This document shows positions 17,547 through 27,550 of a stretch of DNA of 44,863 bases, piece by piece. The stretch lies in NCBI GenBank assembly GCA_902570675.1, contig CACFYZ010000007.1:1-44863 (forward strand), written 5' to 3'. How positions within the stretch are numbered: position 1 is the first letter of the stretch; each line of letters starts with the position of its first letter. Source of the stretch: an uncultured Pelagibacteraceae bacterium. GTDB taxonomy: Bacteria; Pseudomonadota; Alphaproteobacteria; Pelagibacterales; AG-422-B15. The position numbers and the translations under genes are program-made. Under the pieces are notes generated by a model. It was given only the letters and a program-made list of their open reading frames with translations, was not told the DNA's origin and did not search any database.

Positions 17547-18874
17547 CTTCTTGAACCTCGGAGTCTTGATTTTTTAATAAGCGATTCATATTGGTACGCA
17601 AATAAGTGACTTTGAATCTGTCCTACAGTATCCATTCCAACAACTACCACAATCAATAGAGATGTGCCTCCAAGATAAAATGGAATAGAATATTGAGATA
17701 TTAAAATTTCAGGTAAAATACAAACAAAGGCCAAGTAAAGGGCGCCAATCGTTGTAATTCTCGATAAGACAAAATCTATATATTCTGCTGTTTTCTCTCC
17801 TGGGCGGATTCCTGGAATGAACCCTCCTTGTCTTTTTAAATTATCAGCAGTTTCAGATGGATTAAAAACAATAGATGTGTAAAAAAATGCGAAGAAGATT
17901 ATGGCAGAAGCATAAAGCAGCATATAAGCTGGTTGTCCTCTTCCTAAAAGTGCCGCTAGATCATTTAATAACCCTGGTTCACCCGAGACATTAAAATTTG
18001 CAATTGTTATCGGTAACAATAAGATTGAAGAAGCAAAAATGGCAGGAATTACACCGGCCGTATTTAGCTTTAGCGGTAGATGGGTACTATCACCAGCAAA
18101 CATTTTATTACCCATTTGCCTCTTTGGATACTGTACAATTAATCTTCTTTGTGCTCTTTCCATAAAAACTATAAAAATCACAATAGCAACTATCATTACT
18201 AATAAGAGAATAAGGGTGATTGTTGAAATTGTTCCTTGTCTACCTAAAGTAAGAGTATTTATTAGTGCACTTGGTATTTCTGCAACAATTCCTGAAAATA
18301 TAATTAGAGATATACCATTCCCAATTCCCCGACTAGTAATTTGTTCACCAAGCCACATTAAAAAAACAGTTCCGCCTGTGAGGGTAATTGTCGTTGAAAT
18401 CCTAAAAAATAATCCAGGGTCAGTTACTACTTTTCCAGCTGACTCAAGTCCAACAGATATTCCATACCCTTGCAATAATGCTAAAATAACTGTTCCGTAT
18501 CTCGTGTATTGTGTAATTTTTCTTCTTCCAGGCTCACCCTCTTTTTTTAAACTTGCTAAATGAGGGGAAACACTAGTCATCAACTGCATGATAATTGAAG
18601 ACGAAATATATGGCATAATGCCAAGAGCAAAAATTGCCATACGACTTATAGCGCCACCAGCAAACACATCGAACATTCCGAGGATACCACTTTGATTAGT
18701 TTCTACTAGAAGCTTTAACTGCTCAACATCTATTCCTGGTAATGGTATATAGGTTCCGAACCTATAAATTATTAATGCTCCTAAAGTGAACCAAATTCTT
18801 TTTTTTAATTCAGTTGCTTTTGAAAAAATACTAAAATTAAAATTTGATGCAAGTTTTTCAGCGGCTGATGCCAT
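17543..18874 (-). CDS. secY: Preprotein translocase subunit SecY
   Basis: SecY (443 residues), the channel subunit of the Sec translocon, with ten predicted membrane helices. Recognised by the N-terminal RIWFTLGALIIYRFGTYIPL, the plug region around GGAISRMAIFALGIMPYISS, the cytoplasmic loop VFMERAQRRLIVQYPKR, and the late GIRPGEKTAEYIDFVLSRIT. The C-terminal tail is basic. Its partner SecE is encoded at 41858-42046; no SecG gene is in the window. It lies between rplO (10 bp upstream) and adk (4-nt overlap), the normal spc-operon position. Confidence 0.99.
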   Translation of the reverse strand: MASAAEKLASNFNFSIFSKATELKKRIWFTLGALIIYRFGTYIPLPGIDVEQLKLLVETNQSGILGMFDVFAGGAISRMAIFALGIMPYISSSIIMQLMTSVSPHLASLKKEGEPGRRKITQYTRYGTVILALLQGYGISVGLESAGKVVTDPGLFFRISTTITLTGGTVFLMWLGEQITSRGIGNGISLIIFSGIVAEIPSALINTLTLGRQGTISTITLILLLVMIVAIVIFIVFMERAQRRLIVQYPKRQMGNKMFAGDSTHLPLKLNTAGVIPAIFASSILLLPITIANFNVSGEPGLLNDLAALLGRGQPAYMLLYASAIIFFAFFYTSIVFNPSETADNLKRQGGFIPGIRPGEKTAEYIDFVLSRITTIGALYLAFVCILPEILISQYSIPFYLGGTSLLIVVVVGMDTVGQIQSHLFAYQYESLIKKSRLRGSRR

Positions 18875-18884
18875 ATAAATTCAC

Positions 18885-19340
18885 CTAAGTTATTTTGATT
18901 CCTATACCAAGTTTCTCTAACTTTTTTTGAGCTGATTTCGTAATTTTATTACACTCAATTGAATTTTTTGAATGTAATTCTCCATTCCCTAAAATTTTAA
19001 GTAATTTCCTGTCTTTCTTTTTTAAAACTTGAAGCTTTTTAAGAAGGTCAATGTTAATTATTTCATTATCTTGTAAAGAGTTTTTATCAATCAATTTTTG
19101 CAAAGAAGACAAGTTTAATTCATAATAATTTTTCTGAGTAAAATTTTTGAAACCAAATTTAGGTAGTCTTCTATAAAGTGGCATTTGTCCACCCTCAAAT
19201 CCATGAATAGCAACTCCAGACCTGGCTTTTTGACCTTTATGACCACTGCCCGAGGTCTTACCTTTACCTGAACCGATTCCCCTGCCTATTCTTTTTTTCG
19301 GTTTATTGGTAGCAGATTTTGTAATTTGATTTAATTTCAT
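18885..19340 (-). CDS. rplO: 50S ribosomal protein L15
   Basis: L15 (151 residues). The N-terminal extension with [20 protein letters not shown] and GQKARSG, then [17 protein letters not shown], is diagnostic; this glycine- and lysine-rich tail threads into 23S rRNA in known structures. The C-terminal globular part is more divergent and lysine-rich. It starts directly after the rpmD stop with no spacer. Confidence 0.98.
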   Translation of the reverse strand: MKLNQITKSATNKPKKRIGRGIGSGKGKTSGSGHKGQKARSGVAIHGFEGGQMPLYRRLPKFGFKNFTQKNYYELNLSSLQKLIDKNSLQDNEIINIDLLKKLQVLKKKDRKLLKILGNGELHSKNSIECNKITKSAQKKLEKLGIGIKIT

Positions 19341-19523
19341 TTATTGCTCTTCGATCGTTATTAAATGGTTAACTTTCTTAATCATTCCTAAAATCTCAGG
19401 AGTAGAATCCCTAAGAACATGACTATTTATTCTTCTCAAGCCTAAACCTTTGACTGTAGCAATTTGGTTTTTTTGAGATCCAATTGTACTTTTCTTAAGC
19501 GTAATTTTTATTTTTTTTCCCAT
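19341..19523 (-). CDS. rpmD: 50S ribosomal protein L30
   Basis: Small L30 (60 residues), with the typical start KKIKITLKKSTIGSQKNQIA, followed by VKGLGLRRINSHVLRDSTPE and the ending GMIKKVNHLITIEEQ. The gene is easily missed because of its length but sits in its standard place between rpsE (14 bp) and rplO (adjacent). Confidence 0.97.
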   Translation of the reverse strand: MGKKIKITLKKSTIGSQKNQIATVKGLGLRRINSHVLRDSTPEILGMIKKVNHLITIEEQ

Positions 19524-19537
19524 TTTTAATCTCTTAT

Positions 19538-20062
19538 TTATTCTCTTGCAGATGTAATGTTGCCAACTTTTTTACTTCTTCTCGCAGCAATTATTTTGGG
19601 TGATTTTTGTTGTTTTAAGCCGTCAACAGCAGCTCTAATAATATTATATGGATTAGTACTACCAACAGACTTAGCAACAATGTCTTGAATACCTAAAAGT
19701 TCAAATACTGCCCTAACTGAGCCTCCTGCAATAATACCAGTTCCAGATGGTGCTGATCTCATTACAACCCTAGATGAACCATGTATTCCAACAATATCAT
19801 GATGTAGTGTTCTTCCTTCACGTAAAGGAATACGTACAAGACTTTTTTTTGCTGACTCTGTTGCTTTCTTTATAGCTTCTGGAACTTCTTTTGCTTTTCC
19901 TTTTCCAAAGCCAACTTTTCCGGACTCATCTCCAGCGACAACTAATGCTGCAAAACCAAATCTTCTTCCGCCTTTAACAACTTTAGTAACTCGATTAATA
20001 GCTACTAATTTATCCTTTAAGTCACTGCCGTTTTGCTCTTTGTTTTTATTTTCTTTCACCAT
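19538..20062 (-). CDS. rpsE: 30S ribosomal protein S5
   Basis: S5 (174 residues), involved in decoding fidelity and mRNA unwinding at the entry channel. Recognised by [40 protein letters not shown], and [20 protein letters not shown]. The first 14 residues are a charged, variable extension. The gene follows rplR by 8 bp. Confidence 0.98.
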   Translation of the reverse strand: MVKENKNKEQNGSDLKDKLVAINRVTKVVKGGRRFGFAALVVAGDESGKVGFGKGKAKEVPEAIKKATESAKKSLVRIPLREGRTLHHDIVGIHGSSRVVMRSAPSGTGIIAGGSVRAVFELLGIQDIVAKSVGSTNPYNIIRAAVDGLKQQKSPKIIAARRSKKVGNITSARE

Positions 20063-20070
20063 AATGATTC

Positions 20071-20418
20071 CTATAAAATTAATCCATTTGATCTTGCCTC
20101 TTCAGCAATAGTTTTGATGATTCCATGATAAATATTTGGTCCACGATCTAAATAAACATTCTTAACTCCTTTTTCCTCTGCAGCCTTTGCTATTTCAGCA
20201 CCTATTATTTTTGCATTTTCAATATTACAAGTATTTTTTGATTTATCTTTTTTAAGTGATGAAGAGCTGCATAATGTAATTCCTTTTTTATCATCAATTA
20301 ATTGTGCGTATAAATGCTTTGATGACTTATAGATGGAAAGTCTTAGAGAATCTCTATTGGATTTCTTAAGCTTATATCGAATTCTATTTGACCGTTTCTG
20401 TTTACTTGGACTCAACAT
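20071..20418 (-). CDS. rplR: 50S ribosomal protein L18
   Basis: L18 (115 residues), which binds 5S rRNA together with L5. Family blocks are [18 protein letters not shown], the central [20 protein letters not shown] and the terminal [17 protein letters not shown]. Its ATG shares one base with the rplF stop (TAATG), suggesting coupled translation. Confidence 0.97.
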   Translation of the reverse strand: MLSPSKQKRSNRIRYKLKKSNRDSLRLSIYKSSKHLYAQLIDDKKGITLCSSSSLKKDKSKNTCNIENAKIIGAEIAKAAEEKGVKNVYLDRGPNIYHGIIKTIAEEARSNGLIL

Positions 20419-20951
20419 TATTTTTTCTTTCCTTCTTTTCTGTTTATATATTCATCAGCGTACTTTATGCCCTTACCTTTATATGGCTCTGGACCTCTAA
20501 AAGCCCTTATTTCAGCAGCTGTTTGTCCTACAAGCTGTTTATCTGGACCTTTAACCTCGATGTTATTTTGCTTATCAACAATAATTGAGATATTTTCAGG
20601 AATATCGTACTGTATTGGATGACTGTATCCTAGCATCAGCTCTAAAGTTTTACCTTTAAGTGAAGCTCTGTAACCAACACCGTTCATTTCTAATTTTTTT
20701 GTGAATCCTTCACTTACTCCCAAAATTAAATTATTTACAATATTTCTTTGTAAACCCCAAAAAGCTAAAAGTGATTTATCATCGCTTTTAGGCTTTACCT
20801 TTATTATACTGCCTTCAATATCAATCTGAATACCATCATGTATCTTCGTCTTTAATTGGCCCATTGGGCCCTCGGCAGAGATTGATTCATGTTGCAAATT
20901 AATCTTCACACTTTCAGGTATATTTATTTCTTTGGATCCAACTCTTGACAT
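20418..20951 (-). CDS. rplF: 50S ribosomal protein L6
   Basis: L6 (177 residues), which binds near the sarcin-ricin loop and factor-binding site. The start MSRVGSKEINIPESVKI, the middle GVGYRASLKGKTLELMLGYS, and the C-terminal GPDKQLVGQTAAEIRAFRGP with EPYKGKGIKYADE are diagnostic. It lies 2 bp after rpsH and shares one base with rplR. Confidence 0.98.
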   Translation of the reverse strand: MSRVGSKEINIPESVKINLQHESISAEGPMGQLKTKIHDGIQIDIEGSIIKVKPKSDDKSLLAFWGLQRNIVNNLILGVSEGFTKKLEMNGVGYRASLKGKTLELMLGYSHPIQYDIPENISIIVDKQNNIEVKGPDKQLVGQTAAEIRAFRGPEPYKGKGIKYADEYINRKEGKKK

Positions 20952-20953
20952 AA

Positions 20954-21352
20954 TTAAAACACTCTACAAATAATTTCACCGCCAACTTTTTGATCTCTTG
21001 CGTCCGTATCTGTCATGACACCTTTTGAAGTTGAAATAATGGAAATTCCAAGACCGTTATGTACATACGGAATTCTTTCTGCTCCTGAATAAACTCTTCT
21101 TCCAGGTTTCGATATACGAGTAATATCTGAAATTACTGGACCTTTTTCGTCGTATTTTAGCTCAATATCTAACTCTTCTCTTCCAGAAATGTGCTTTGTA
21201 CGTGCATATCCTCGGATGTAACCTTCTTTCTTCAGCACTTCTAATATATTCTCTCTTAATTTTGAAACAGGAGATGAAACGATCGGTTTATTTCTCATTT
21301 GAGCATTTCTTATTCTGCTAAATAAATCTGATAATGGGTCTTGTAATGACAT
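20954..21352 (-). CDS. rpsH: 30S ribosomal protein S8
   Basis: S8 (132 residues). Start [18 protein letters not shown], middle [15 protein letters not shown], and C-terminal [20 protein letters not shown] with GGEIICRVF are diagnostic. In E. coli S8 represses the spc operon by binding near the rplE start; that control was not tested here. It follows rpsN by 12 bp. Confidence 0.98.
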   Translation of the reverse strand: MSLQDPLSDLFSRIRNAQMRNKPIVSSPVSKLRENILEVLKKEGYIRGYARTKHISGREELDIELKYDEKGPVISDITRISKPGRRVYSGAERIPYVHNGLGISIISTSKGVMTDTDARDQKVGGEIICRVF

Positions 21353-21364
21353 ATTATATCCTTT

Positions 21365-21670
21365 CTACCAACTTGACTTATTCATTCCAGGAATTTGACC
21401 TTTAGAAGCTAACTCCCTTAGAGCTATACGAGATAATCTTACTCTTTTATGATAACCTCTTGGTCTGCCAGTCAATTCGCATCGATTTCTAACTCTTGAT
21501 CTTGCTCCATTTCTTCTCAATTTTGCTAGCTTTAGTTGAGCTTGGAAACGTTCATCAATGGGTGTTTTTTTATTCATTATAAGTTCTTTAAGTTTTAACC
21601 TTTTAGCAATATCTTTTTCAGACATTAAAATTCTTCTTTTATTCTTTTCTATTGAGCTCTTTTTTGCCAT
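21365..21670 (-). CDS. rpsN: 30S ribosomal protein S14 (zinc-free type)
   Basis: S14 (101 residues), the long form without the CxxC zinc pair. Family blocks are MAKKSSIEKNKRR, RNRCELTGRPRGYHKRVRLS and RIALRELASKGQIPGMNKSS. The zinc-free long form is the usual one in Proteobacteria. It lies 9 bp after rplE. Confidence 0.98.
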   Translation of the reverse strand: MAKKSSIEKNKRRILMSEKDIAKRLKLKELIMNKKTPIDERFQAQLKLAKLRRNGARSRVRNRCELTGRPRGYHKRVRLSRIALRELASKGQIPGMNKSSW

Positions 21671-21679
21671 GTTATTTAC

Positions 21680-22231
21680 CTATTTATTAATTGGAAAGTT
21701 TAACGATCTTAAAAGCGCTAAAGCTTTCTGATCATCGCTAGCTGAGGTATTAATTGTAACATCTACACCTCTTACTTTGTCTAATTTATCTACATTTATC
21801 TCTGGAAATATTGTACATTCTTTTATTCCAAAAGAATAATTACCTCTTCCATCAAAACAGTTCTTGCTTAAGCCTCTAAAGTCTCGAATTCGGGGTAATG
21901 CAATAGTTACTAGTCTATCAACAAATTCGTACATTGTATTTCCACGTAAAGTAACTTTTACACCAAGCGGCATTCCAGCTCTTATTTTAAATGTTGCAAT
22001 AGATTTTCTTGCTTTAGTTACTAGAGGCAATTGCCCAGAAATTGCCGCCAATTGTTCTGAAGCAGTTTGAATCACTTTTGAGTCATTAGCAGCTTCTCCA
22101 AGACCCATATTGAGAGATACTTTAATTAATTTTGGAAGCGCCATATTATTTGATATTGAAAGCTCTTCTTTCAGCTTATGAACTAACGTATTATTATATA
22201 TTTCTTTCAATCTAGGAGTATAACTATTCAT
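21680..22231 (-). CDS. rplE: 50S ribosomal protein L5
   Basis: L5 (183 residues), which binds 5S rRNA and contacts P-site tRNA. Recognised by PRLKEIYNNTLVHKLKEELS, KVSLNMGLGEAANDSK, and the C-terminal DKVRGVDVTINTSASDDQKA. The ATG at 22231 is preferred over an in-frame TTG one codon upstream; AGGAG lies 9 bp before it. The start overlaps the rplX stop by 8 nt (ATGAATAG). Confidence 0.98.
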   Translation of the reverse strand: MNSYTPRLKEIYNNTLVHKLKEELSISNNMALPKLIKVSLNMGLGEAANDSKVIQTASEQLAAISGQLPLVTKARKSIATFKIRAGMPLGVKVTLRGNTMYEFVDRLVTIALPRIRDFRGLSKNCFDGRGNYSFGIKECTIFPEINVDKLDKVRGVDVTINTSASDDQKALALLRSLNFPINK

Positions 22232-22532
22232 CAATCTGATCTCCTGATTTAATATTAATTCTTACTTTTTTATTATCATTAAGAACCTTGTAACCAATTC
22301 TTGTACCTTTTTCTGCCTTTTTATCAAAAAGCATTAAGTTAGAAACTGTAATTGGCATTTCTTTATTTAGAATTCCACCCTCATTTTTTTGATCTTGTTT
22401 TTGATGTTTTTTTGAAATATTTACACCCTTAACTATAGCCTTACTTCCTAAAACCTTAATAACCTCACCTATTTTACCTTTATCTTTTCCAGAGTTTACA
22501 GCTACTTGATCTCCTTTTTTTATTCTAATCAT
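22224..22532 (-). CDS. rplX: 50S ribosomal protein L24
   Basis: L24 (102 residues), an assembly-initiating protein near the exit tunnel. The start MIRIKKGDQVAVNSGKDKGK carries the KOW motif, and GVNISKKHQKQ with GGILNKEMPITVSNL follow. An upstream in-frame start at 22598 is rejected because it would add 22 unrelated residues inside rplN; the ATG at 22532 is 2 bp after rplN and follows CGGAGG. Confidence 0.98.
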   Translation of the reverse strand: MIRIKKGDQVAVNSGKDKGKIGEVIKVLGSKAIVKGVNISKKHQKQDQKNEGGILNKEMPITVSNLMLFDKKAEKGTRIGYKVLNDNKKVRINIKSGDQIDE

Positions 22533-22534
22533 AA

Positions 22535-22903
22535 TTACAAAACCTCCGGGGCAAGTGAAATTATTTTCATTTGTTTTTTTGATCTCAGTTCTCTGCAAAC
22601 AGGTCCGAATATTCTCGTACCTACTGGTTCACCTTGATTATTTATTAGTACTGCTGCATTAGAATCAAATTTTATTGTACTTCCATCAACTCTCTTCAAT
22701 TCTTTTCGGGTCCTGACAATAACAGCTTTGTGTACTGTTCCCTTTTTAACTTTACCTTTTGGAATTGCGTCTTTTACAGTTACGACGATGATGTCGCCAA
22801 CAGAAGCAAACCTTCTTTTAGAGCCACCAAGAACCTTTACACAAAGAACTTCTTTAGCTCCTGAATTGTCTGCAATGTTAAGTCTAGATTCTACTTGTAT
22901 CAT
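22535..22903 (-). CDS. rplN: 50S ribosomal protein L14
   Basis: L14 (122 residues), at the subunit interface. Start [20 protein letters not shown], middle [20 protein letters not shown], and C-terminal [13 protein letters not shown] are diagnostic. It starts directly after the rpsQ stop. Its 3' end contains CCGGAGG, which serves as the rplX Shine-Dalgarno. Confidence 0.98.
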   Translation of the reverse strand: MIQVESRLNIADNSGAKEVLCVKVLGGSKRRFASVGDIIVVTVKDAIPKGKVKKGTVHKAVIVRTRKELKRVDGSTIKFDSNAAVLINNQGEPVGTRIFGPVCRELRSKKQMKIISLAPEVL

Positions 22904-23131
22904 TTAGTTTACTGCAACCCATCTTTTTAGTTTTGAAATAGGCTTTGACTCCATAATTTTAACTTGATCTCCAGTGTTAAATTTATTTTCTGGATCATGA
23001 GCACTATATTTTTTTGATCTTCTTATTACTTTCTTTAAGACTGGATGTTTAAATTTTCGTTCAACTAAAACAGTTATCGTTTTATCTTGCTTATTGCTTA
23101 TAACTGTTCCCTGTAATATTTTTTTTGGCAT
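22904..23131 (-). CDS. rpsQ: 30S ribosomal protein S17
   Basis: S17 (75 residues), an early-binding protein of the 5' domain of 16S rRNA. Family blocks are [40 protein letters not shown] and [18 protein letters not shown]. It directly follows rpmC without spacer and is in its standard position. Confidence 0.97.
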   Translation of the reverse strand: MPKKILQGTVISNKQDKTITVLVERKFKHPVLKKVIRRSKKYSAHDPENKFNTGDQVKIMESKPISKLKRWVAVN

Positions 23132-23323
23132 TTATTTTTCCACCTTTTCCCTAAGTATAGTTTTTATTCTAGCAATAAGCCTTCTTACTTTAAAAATTCT
23201 TGATGTGTTTTCTAGCTGACCTGATGACTTTTGAAATCTTAAGTTAAACGACTCCTTATAAAGGTTTTGAAGTTCAGTTTTTAATTGATCACTTGTCTTT
23301 TTTCTTACTTCTTCAGCTTTCAT
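23132..23323 (-). CDS. rpmC: 50S ribosomal protein L29
   Basis: Small L29 (63 residues), next to the exit tunnel where trigger factor and SRP dock. Start [20 protein letters not shown] and the central [20 protein letters not shown] are characteristic. Helical throughout. It lies 7 bp after rplP. Confidence 0.96.
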   Translation of the reverse strand: MKAEEVRKKTSDQLKTELQNLYKESFNLRFQKSSGQLENTSRIFKVRRLIARIKTILREKVEK

Positions 23324-23330
23324 ATAGATC

Positions 23331-23744
23331 CTATTTTATTAGTTGCTCCACAACTTTAGTTTTAATTGGAAGTTTTGAAGAAGCTCTGCCAAATGCCTCA
23401 ACAGCAATTGCCTGAGATACTCCATCAACCTCAAATAATATTTTACCTGGCTTCACCCTGCATGCCCAAAATTCTGGCGAACCTTTACCTTTTCCCATTC
23501 TTACCTCAGTTGGTTTTTTTGAGACAGGTACATCTGGAAAAATTCTCACCCAAACCCTGCCAGCTCTTTTCATGAATCTTGTCATCGCTACTCTAGCAGC
23601 TTCAATTTGCCTAGCTGTAATTCTTTCAGCTTCAAGCGCCTTTAGTCCATAAGTACCATAATTAAGAGTTGTTGCAGATGTGGCCACGCCTTTAATTCTA
23701 CCTTTATGGGCTTTTCTAAATTTTGTTTTTTTTGGTTGTAACAT
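23331..23744 (-). CDS. rplP: 50S ribosomal protein L16
   Basis: L16 (137 residues), which helps position A-site tRNA. Start [19 protein letters not shown], the block [40 protein letters not shown], and [20 protein letters not shown] are diagnostic. It lies 5 bp after rpsC. Confidence 0.98.
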   Translation of the reverse strand: MLQPKKTKFRKAHKGRIKGVATSATTLNYGTYGLKALEAERITARQIEAARVAMTRFMKRAGRVWVRIFPDVPVSKKPTEVRMGKGKGSPEFWACRVKPGKILFEVDGVSQAIAVEAFGRASSKLPIKTKVVEQLIK

Positions 23745-23749
23745 TATTC

Positions 23750-24421
23750 TTATCCAAGTTTATTAGGATTATTTTCCATTTCATGAGGCGCATTATCATC
23801 AATATCGCCTTTATAAATCCATACTTTAATACCACAAGATCCGTATGTTGTTTGAGCAGTAGCAACAGCATAATCAACGTTTGCCCTAAATGTATGCAGA
23901 GGAACCCTGCCCTCTCTGTACCATTCAGTTCTTGCTATTTCAGTTCCTCCCAGTCTTCCTCCACAATTGACTCTAATTCCATCTGCTCCAAGTCTCATAG
24001 CAGATTGAACAGATCTTTTCATTGCCCTTCTAAAAGACACACGTCTTTCAAGTTGTTCAGCAATTCCGTCAGCTATCAGCTGAGCTTCAACTTCCGGTTT
24101 TCTGATCTCCACCAAATTGATTGATACTGAGTCAGATGTAAATTCAGATATTTTTCTTTTTAATTTTTCGATATCACTGCCCTTTTTTCCAATAATTAGA
24201 CCTGGTCTTGCAGAATATATTGTTACTTGAGCTTTCTTTGCAGGTCTTTCAATTTGAATTTTTGCAACAGCACAATTTTTCAGTTTCTTTTCAAGATAGT
24301 TTCTTATCTTTAGATCTTCTTGTAAAAAAGATCCAAACTCTTTTTTATTTGCATACCATCTTGACTGCCACTTCTTATTTAGTATTAGCCTAAGACCAAT
24401 TGGATTTACTTTCTGACCCAT
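23750..24421 (-). CDS. rpsC: 30S ribosomal protein S3
   Basis: S3 (223 residues), part of the mRNA entry channel. Start [20 protein letters not shown], the KH-domain block [19 protein letters not shown], and the C-terminal [20 protein letters not shown] with [17 protein letters not shown] are diagnostic. It lies 3 bp after rplV. Confidence 0.98.
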   Translation of the reverse strand: MGQKVNPIGLRLILNKKWQSRWYANKKEFGSFLQEDLKIRNYLEKKLKNCAVAKIQIERPAKKAQVTIYSARPGLIIGKKGSDIEKLKRKISEFTSDSVSINLVEIRKPEVEAQLIADGIAEQLERRVSFRRAMKRSVQSAMRLGADGIRVNCGGRLGGTEIARTEWYREGRVPLHTFRANVDYAVATAQTTYGSCGIKVWIYKGDIDDNAPHEMENNPNKLG

Positions 24422-24424
24422 AAA

Positions 24425-24808
24425 TTAAGATACTTCCTTTTTTTGCTTTACTTGTTCTTCAGCAACTTTGATTGTTACATTTGTTAAAAATTTATTAATT
24501 CTACCAGGCCTACCTTTTGCTCTTGGCCTCCACCTTTTCATCACCATTCCCTTACCACAATAGGCTTCAGTTACTTTTAAAATGTCAATATCAAGCTGGT
24601 GATTATTTTCAGCATTTGCGATCGCGCTATTAAGGACTTTGCTAATTTCACCTGCAACACCTCTTGACGAAAATTTTAATAGATTTAAAGCCACGGATGC
24701 TTTCTTGCCTCTAATCATTTCTAATACAGAATTGGCTTTCGAAGGACTCACTCTAAGGTTCCTTAAGATTGCATAAGCCTCATTATCTTTTCTTTGAAGT
24801 TGTTTCAT
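24425..24808 (-). CDS. rplV: 50S ribosomal protein L22
   Basis: L22 (127 residues), whose extended hairpin lines the peptide exit tunnel. Family blocks are [38 protein letters not shown], and the hairpin end [19 protein letters not shown]. No deletion is seen in the macrolide-resistance hairpin. It lies 9 bp after rpsS. Confidence 0.98.
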   Translation of the reverse strand: MKQLQRKDNEAYAILRNLRVSPSKANSVLEMIRGKKASVALNLLKFSSRGVAGEISKVLNSAIANAENNHQLDIDILKVTEAYCGKGMVMKRWRPRAKGRPGRINKFLTNVTIKVAEEQVKQKKEVS

Positions 24809-24817
24809 ATTGATTTT

Positions 24818-25090
24818 TTATTTAGTTTTTTTATCTCCTGTATGGCCGTTAAATGTTCGGGTGGGAGAGAATTCTCCAAGTTTATGGCCTACCATGTCCT
24901 CAGTAACGTTAACCGGTATAAATCTTTTACCGTTATGGACAGCAAAGTTAACGCCAACAAATTCTGGTAAGATCGTAGACCTTCTAGACCATGTTTTTAT
25001 AACACTATTATTATTAGCTTCAGACACTGCTTTAACCTTTTTTAAAAGATGACTGTCTACAAACGGTCCTTTCCATACTGATCTTGTCAT
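24818..25090 (-). CDS. rpsS: 30S ribosomal protein S19
   Basis: S19 (90 residues), in the head of the small subunit. Start [18 protein letters not shown], then [40 protein letters not shown], and [17 protein letters not shown] are diagnostic. It starts directly after the rplB stop. Confidence 0.98.
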   Translation of the reverse strand: MTRSVWKGPFVDSHLLKKVKAVSEANNNSVIKTWSRRSTILPEFVGVNFAVHNGKRFIPVNVTEDMVGHKLGEFSPTRTFNGHTGDKKTK

Positions 25091-25936
25091 TTATACCTCT
25101 ATTCTAGCCTTCTTATCTGTTTTTCTTTTTATTATAAACTTATCTGTTCTTTTATTATTTCTTGTTTTTTTACCCTTTGTTGGTTTGCCCCATGGTGTTA
25201 CAGGATCACGACCACCTGAGGTTTTACCTTCACCTCCGCCATGCGGATGATCAATAGGATTCATTGCTACACCTCTAACTGAAGGCCTTACTCCTAACCA
25301 CCTTTTTCTGCCAGCTTTACCTAGTTTTTGATTTTTTTTATCGATATTTGATAAAACTCCGATTGTAGCTTTACACTCTTCACGAACCTTGCGTTGTTCT
25401 CCTGATGGTAATTTTATGGCGACATAACCATCTGATTTTCCAACTATTTGCGTTGAGGAACCAGCTGATCTAGCAAGTTGAGCACCACATCCCACTTTCA
25501 ATTCTATATTATGAATATCTATTCCTACAGGAATGTTAGACATTGGCATGCAATTTCCAATCTTGATTTCTGTATTTTCACCCGCAATTATTTTTTCACC
25601 TATTTTCAAATCTTTTGGTGCTAAAATATAATTCATTTCTCCATCGTCGTACTTAATTAGTGCGATGTAGGAAGATCTATTTGGATCATGCTCTATCCTT
25701 TCAACAGTTCCCGCGATATCTGATTTATTTCTCTTAAAATCAATAATTCTATACTTAGCTTTGTGGCCACCGCCTTTTCTTCTCATAGTAATTCTTCCAG
25801 TATTGTTTCTTCCACCTTTTTTTGATAATCCAGCAGTGAGAGATTTAAGTGGTTTTCCAGTCCATAAACCTTTTTTATCGACAAGAGTTAGACCACGTGT
25901 GCCTGGTGTATTTGGTCTAAATTTTTTTAAAGCCAT
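25091..25936 (-). CDS. rplB: 50S ribosomal protein L2
   Basis: L2 (281 residues), needed for subunit joining and peptidyl transferase assembly. Blocks include [40 protein letters not shown] with minor variants, and the C-terminal [19 protein letters not shown], which holds the conserved histidine near the peptidyl transferase centre. It lies 5 bp after rplW. Confidence 0.98.
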   Translation of the reverse strand: MALKKFRPNTPGTRGLTLVDKKGLWTGKPLKSLTAGLSKKGGRNNTGRITMRRKGGGHKAKYRIIDFKRNKSDIAGTVERIEHDPNRSSYIALIKYDDGEMNYILAPKDLKIGEKIIAGENTEIKIGNCMPMSNIPVGIDIHNIELKVGCGAQLARSAGSSTQIVGKSDGYVAIKLPSGEQRKVREECKATIGVLSNIDKKNQKLGKAGRKRWLGVRPSVRGVAMNPIDHPHGGGEGKTSGGRDPVTPWGKPTKGKKTRNNKRTDKFIIKRKTDKKARIEV

Positions 25937-25941
25937 TTTAT

Positions 25942-26235
25942 TTATACTCCTGCATTAATATCAATTGTTTGGCCCTCTTCAAGTGTAACAAACGCCTTCT
26001 TATAATCAGAACGTTTACCTAAAGAACCTCTAAATGATTTTAATTTCCCTTTAACAATTGTTGTATTAACTTTTTTGACCTTTACTTGAAATATATTCTC
26101 AATAGCTAATTTAATTTCCTTTTTAGTGCTCACTTTTTTGACTTGAAAAGTAACTTGATTGTATTCTGCACCAAGGGAAGATTTTTCAGTTACAATTGGT
26201 TTAATAATTGTTTTAAAATCCTTAATTGAAGGCAT
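25942..26235 (-). CDS. rplW: 50S ribosomal protein L23
   Basis: L23 (97 residues), the docking site for trigger factor and SRP at the tunnel exit. Recognised by [20 protein letters not shown] and [20 protein letters not shown], then [20 protein letters not shown]. It starts directly after the rplD stop. Confidence 0.97.
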   Translation of the reverse strand: MPSIKDFKTIIKPIVTEKSSLGAEYNQVTFQVKKVSTKKEIKLAIENIFQVKVKKVNTTIVKGKLKSFRGSLGKRSDYKKAFVTLEEGQTIDINAGV

Positions 26236-26856
26236 TTAAAATTTCCTCTCTTGTATTATTTTAAGAGCATCCCGACTCATAATTAGTTTTTCGTAAGTTA
26301 ATAAATCAATGGCATTAAATGCATTTACATTAGTGTATTTCACTGATTTTAGATTTCTTGATGCATAAGCAAAGTTTTGATCCGGCTTATCTCCCTCTAA
26401 AATTAACGCCGAACTAACCTTTAGCCGATTAAGACTATTTTGAAGATCTTTAGTTTTGGGTTTATTAAGTTTTAATTCATCAATAAGTATAAGATTTTTA
26501 GTTTTGAGTTTGCTAGAAAGTATGTGTTTAAGTGCAAGTTGTTTCTGTTTTTTTGGTAGTTTTTTTGATGTTCTGACTCCCCTTAAATTGTGTGCCATAC
26601 CACCGCTTCTAAATATATTGGCTTTCTTTGAGCCGTGCCTCGCTCCACCGCTACCTTTTTGTCTTCCAAGTTTTTGCGTGGTACCGACAACTTCAGACCG
26701 ATTTTTTGTTCTCGCACGAAATTGTTTCTGACTCGCTTCGTTTAATCGAACTAATTCGCCAATAATAGGTAAATTTGACTCGATATTAAAAATCTTCTCG
26801 TCAAGATCAATTTTACCTTTAGCCTTGCCATCAAAATTATGTAATTCGATTTGCAT
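26236..26856 (-). CDS. rplD: 50S ribosomal protein L4
   Basis: L4 (206 residues), lining the peptide exit tunnel. Diagnostic parts are the tunnel loop TQKLGRQKGSGGARHGSKKA, followed by NIFRSGGMAHNLRGV, and the C-terminal VNAFNAIDLLTYEKLIMSRD. In E. coli L4 represses the S10 operon; no such leader is visible, since rpsJ follows fusA by only 10 bp. It lies 5 bp after rplC. Confidence 0.98.
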   Translation of the reverse strand: MQIELHNFDGKAKGKIDLDEKIFNIESNLPIIGELVRLNEASQKQFRARTKNRSEVVGTTQKLGRQKGSGGARHGSKKANIFRSGGMAHNLRGVRTSKKLPKKQKQLALKHILSSKLKTKNLILIDELKLNKPKTKDLQNSLNRLKVSSALILEGDKPDQNFAYASRNLKSVKYTNVNAFNAIDLLTYEKLIMSRDALKIIQERKF

Positions 26857-26861
26857 AAATA

Positions 26862-27548
26862 TTATTCCTTTTTATCCTTTTGACTGGCCTGTGCAGACTT
26901 CGGTTCTATTTCCTTTAAGTCATTTCTTTTTATTGAGTCTTCTAAAATAAGCCATGTTCCTCTTGCCCCTGGTGTAGCTCCTTTGACACACATGATATTC
27001 TTTTTTTCATCAACTTTTATAACCTGTAAACTTTGAAGAGTCTTATGGACGTCACCATATTGCCCAGCCATTTTTTTACCCTTGAAAACTTTTCCAGGAT
27101 CCTGGCATTGTCCTGTTGATCCAGCACTTCTGTGTGAGACAGAAACTCCGTGTGAGGCTCTTAAACCCGAAAAGTTGTGCCGTTTCATAACCCCTGCAAA
27201 TCCTTTACCCTTTGTATATCCGGAGACATCAATGAATTGGCCTTCTTGAAAGTGGCTTGCTGTTAATTGATCACCACTTTTGAGTTCATCTTCTTTGCTG
27301 ATTTTAAATTCTTTCAAATATTTGAATGGAGTACTATTTTTTTTATCAAAATAACCTTTTTTAGACTTTTTAATTTTTTTTAGTTTGCCTGTACCTATCA
27401 CAACTCTATCTAGATCTGAACTATCTTCTCTAATACGTTCAATGACTTGACAATTATCGATATGCAAAACTGTAACTGGAATATTAGTTCCATTTAAAGT
27501 ATAATAATTACTCATACCTATTTTTTTTGCTATAATTCCTGTTCTCAT
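26862..27548 (-). CDS. rplC: 50S ribosomal protein L3
   Basis: L3 (228 residues), reaching into the peptidyl transferase centre. The start MRTGIIAKKIGMSNYYT, the signature FAGVMKRHNFSGLRASHGVS, and HRSAGSTGQCQDPGKVFKGK are typical; the glutamine in GSTGQ is the residue methylated by PrmB in relatives. The C-terminus carries a charged, lysine-rich extension. It lies 2 bp after rpsJ. Confidence 0.98.
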   Translation of the reverse strand: MRTGIIAKKIGMSNYYTLNGTNIPVTVLHIDNCQVIERIREDSSDLDRVVIGTGKLKKIKKSKKGYFDKKNSTPFKYLKEFKISKEDELKSGDQLTASHFQEGQFIDVSGYTKGKGFAGVMKRHNFSGLRASHGVSVSHRSAGSTGQCQDPGKVFKGKKMAGQYGDVHKTLQSLQVIKVDEKKNIMCVKGATPGARGTWLILEDSIKRNDLKEIEPKSAQASQKDKKE

Positions 27549-27550
27549 TT

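Noticed and set aside
18039-18563. Plus-strand open frame of 174 codons opposite secY
   Set aside because: It is the mirror of conserved membrane-protein codons and has no family features; secY on the other strand is certain.
22533-22598. Longer N-terminus for L24
   Set aside because: It lies inside rplN in another frame; L24 begins with MIRIKKGD at 22532.
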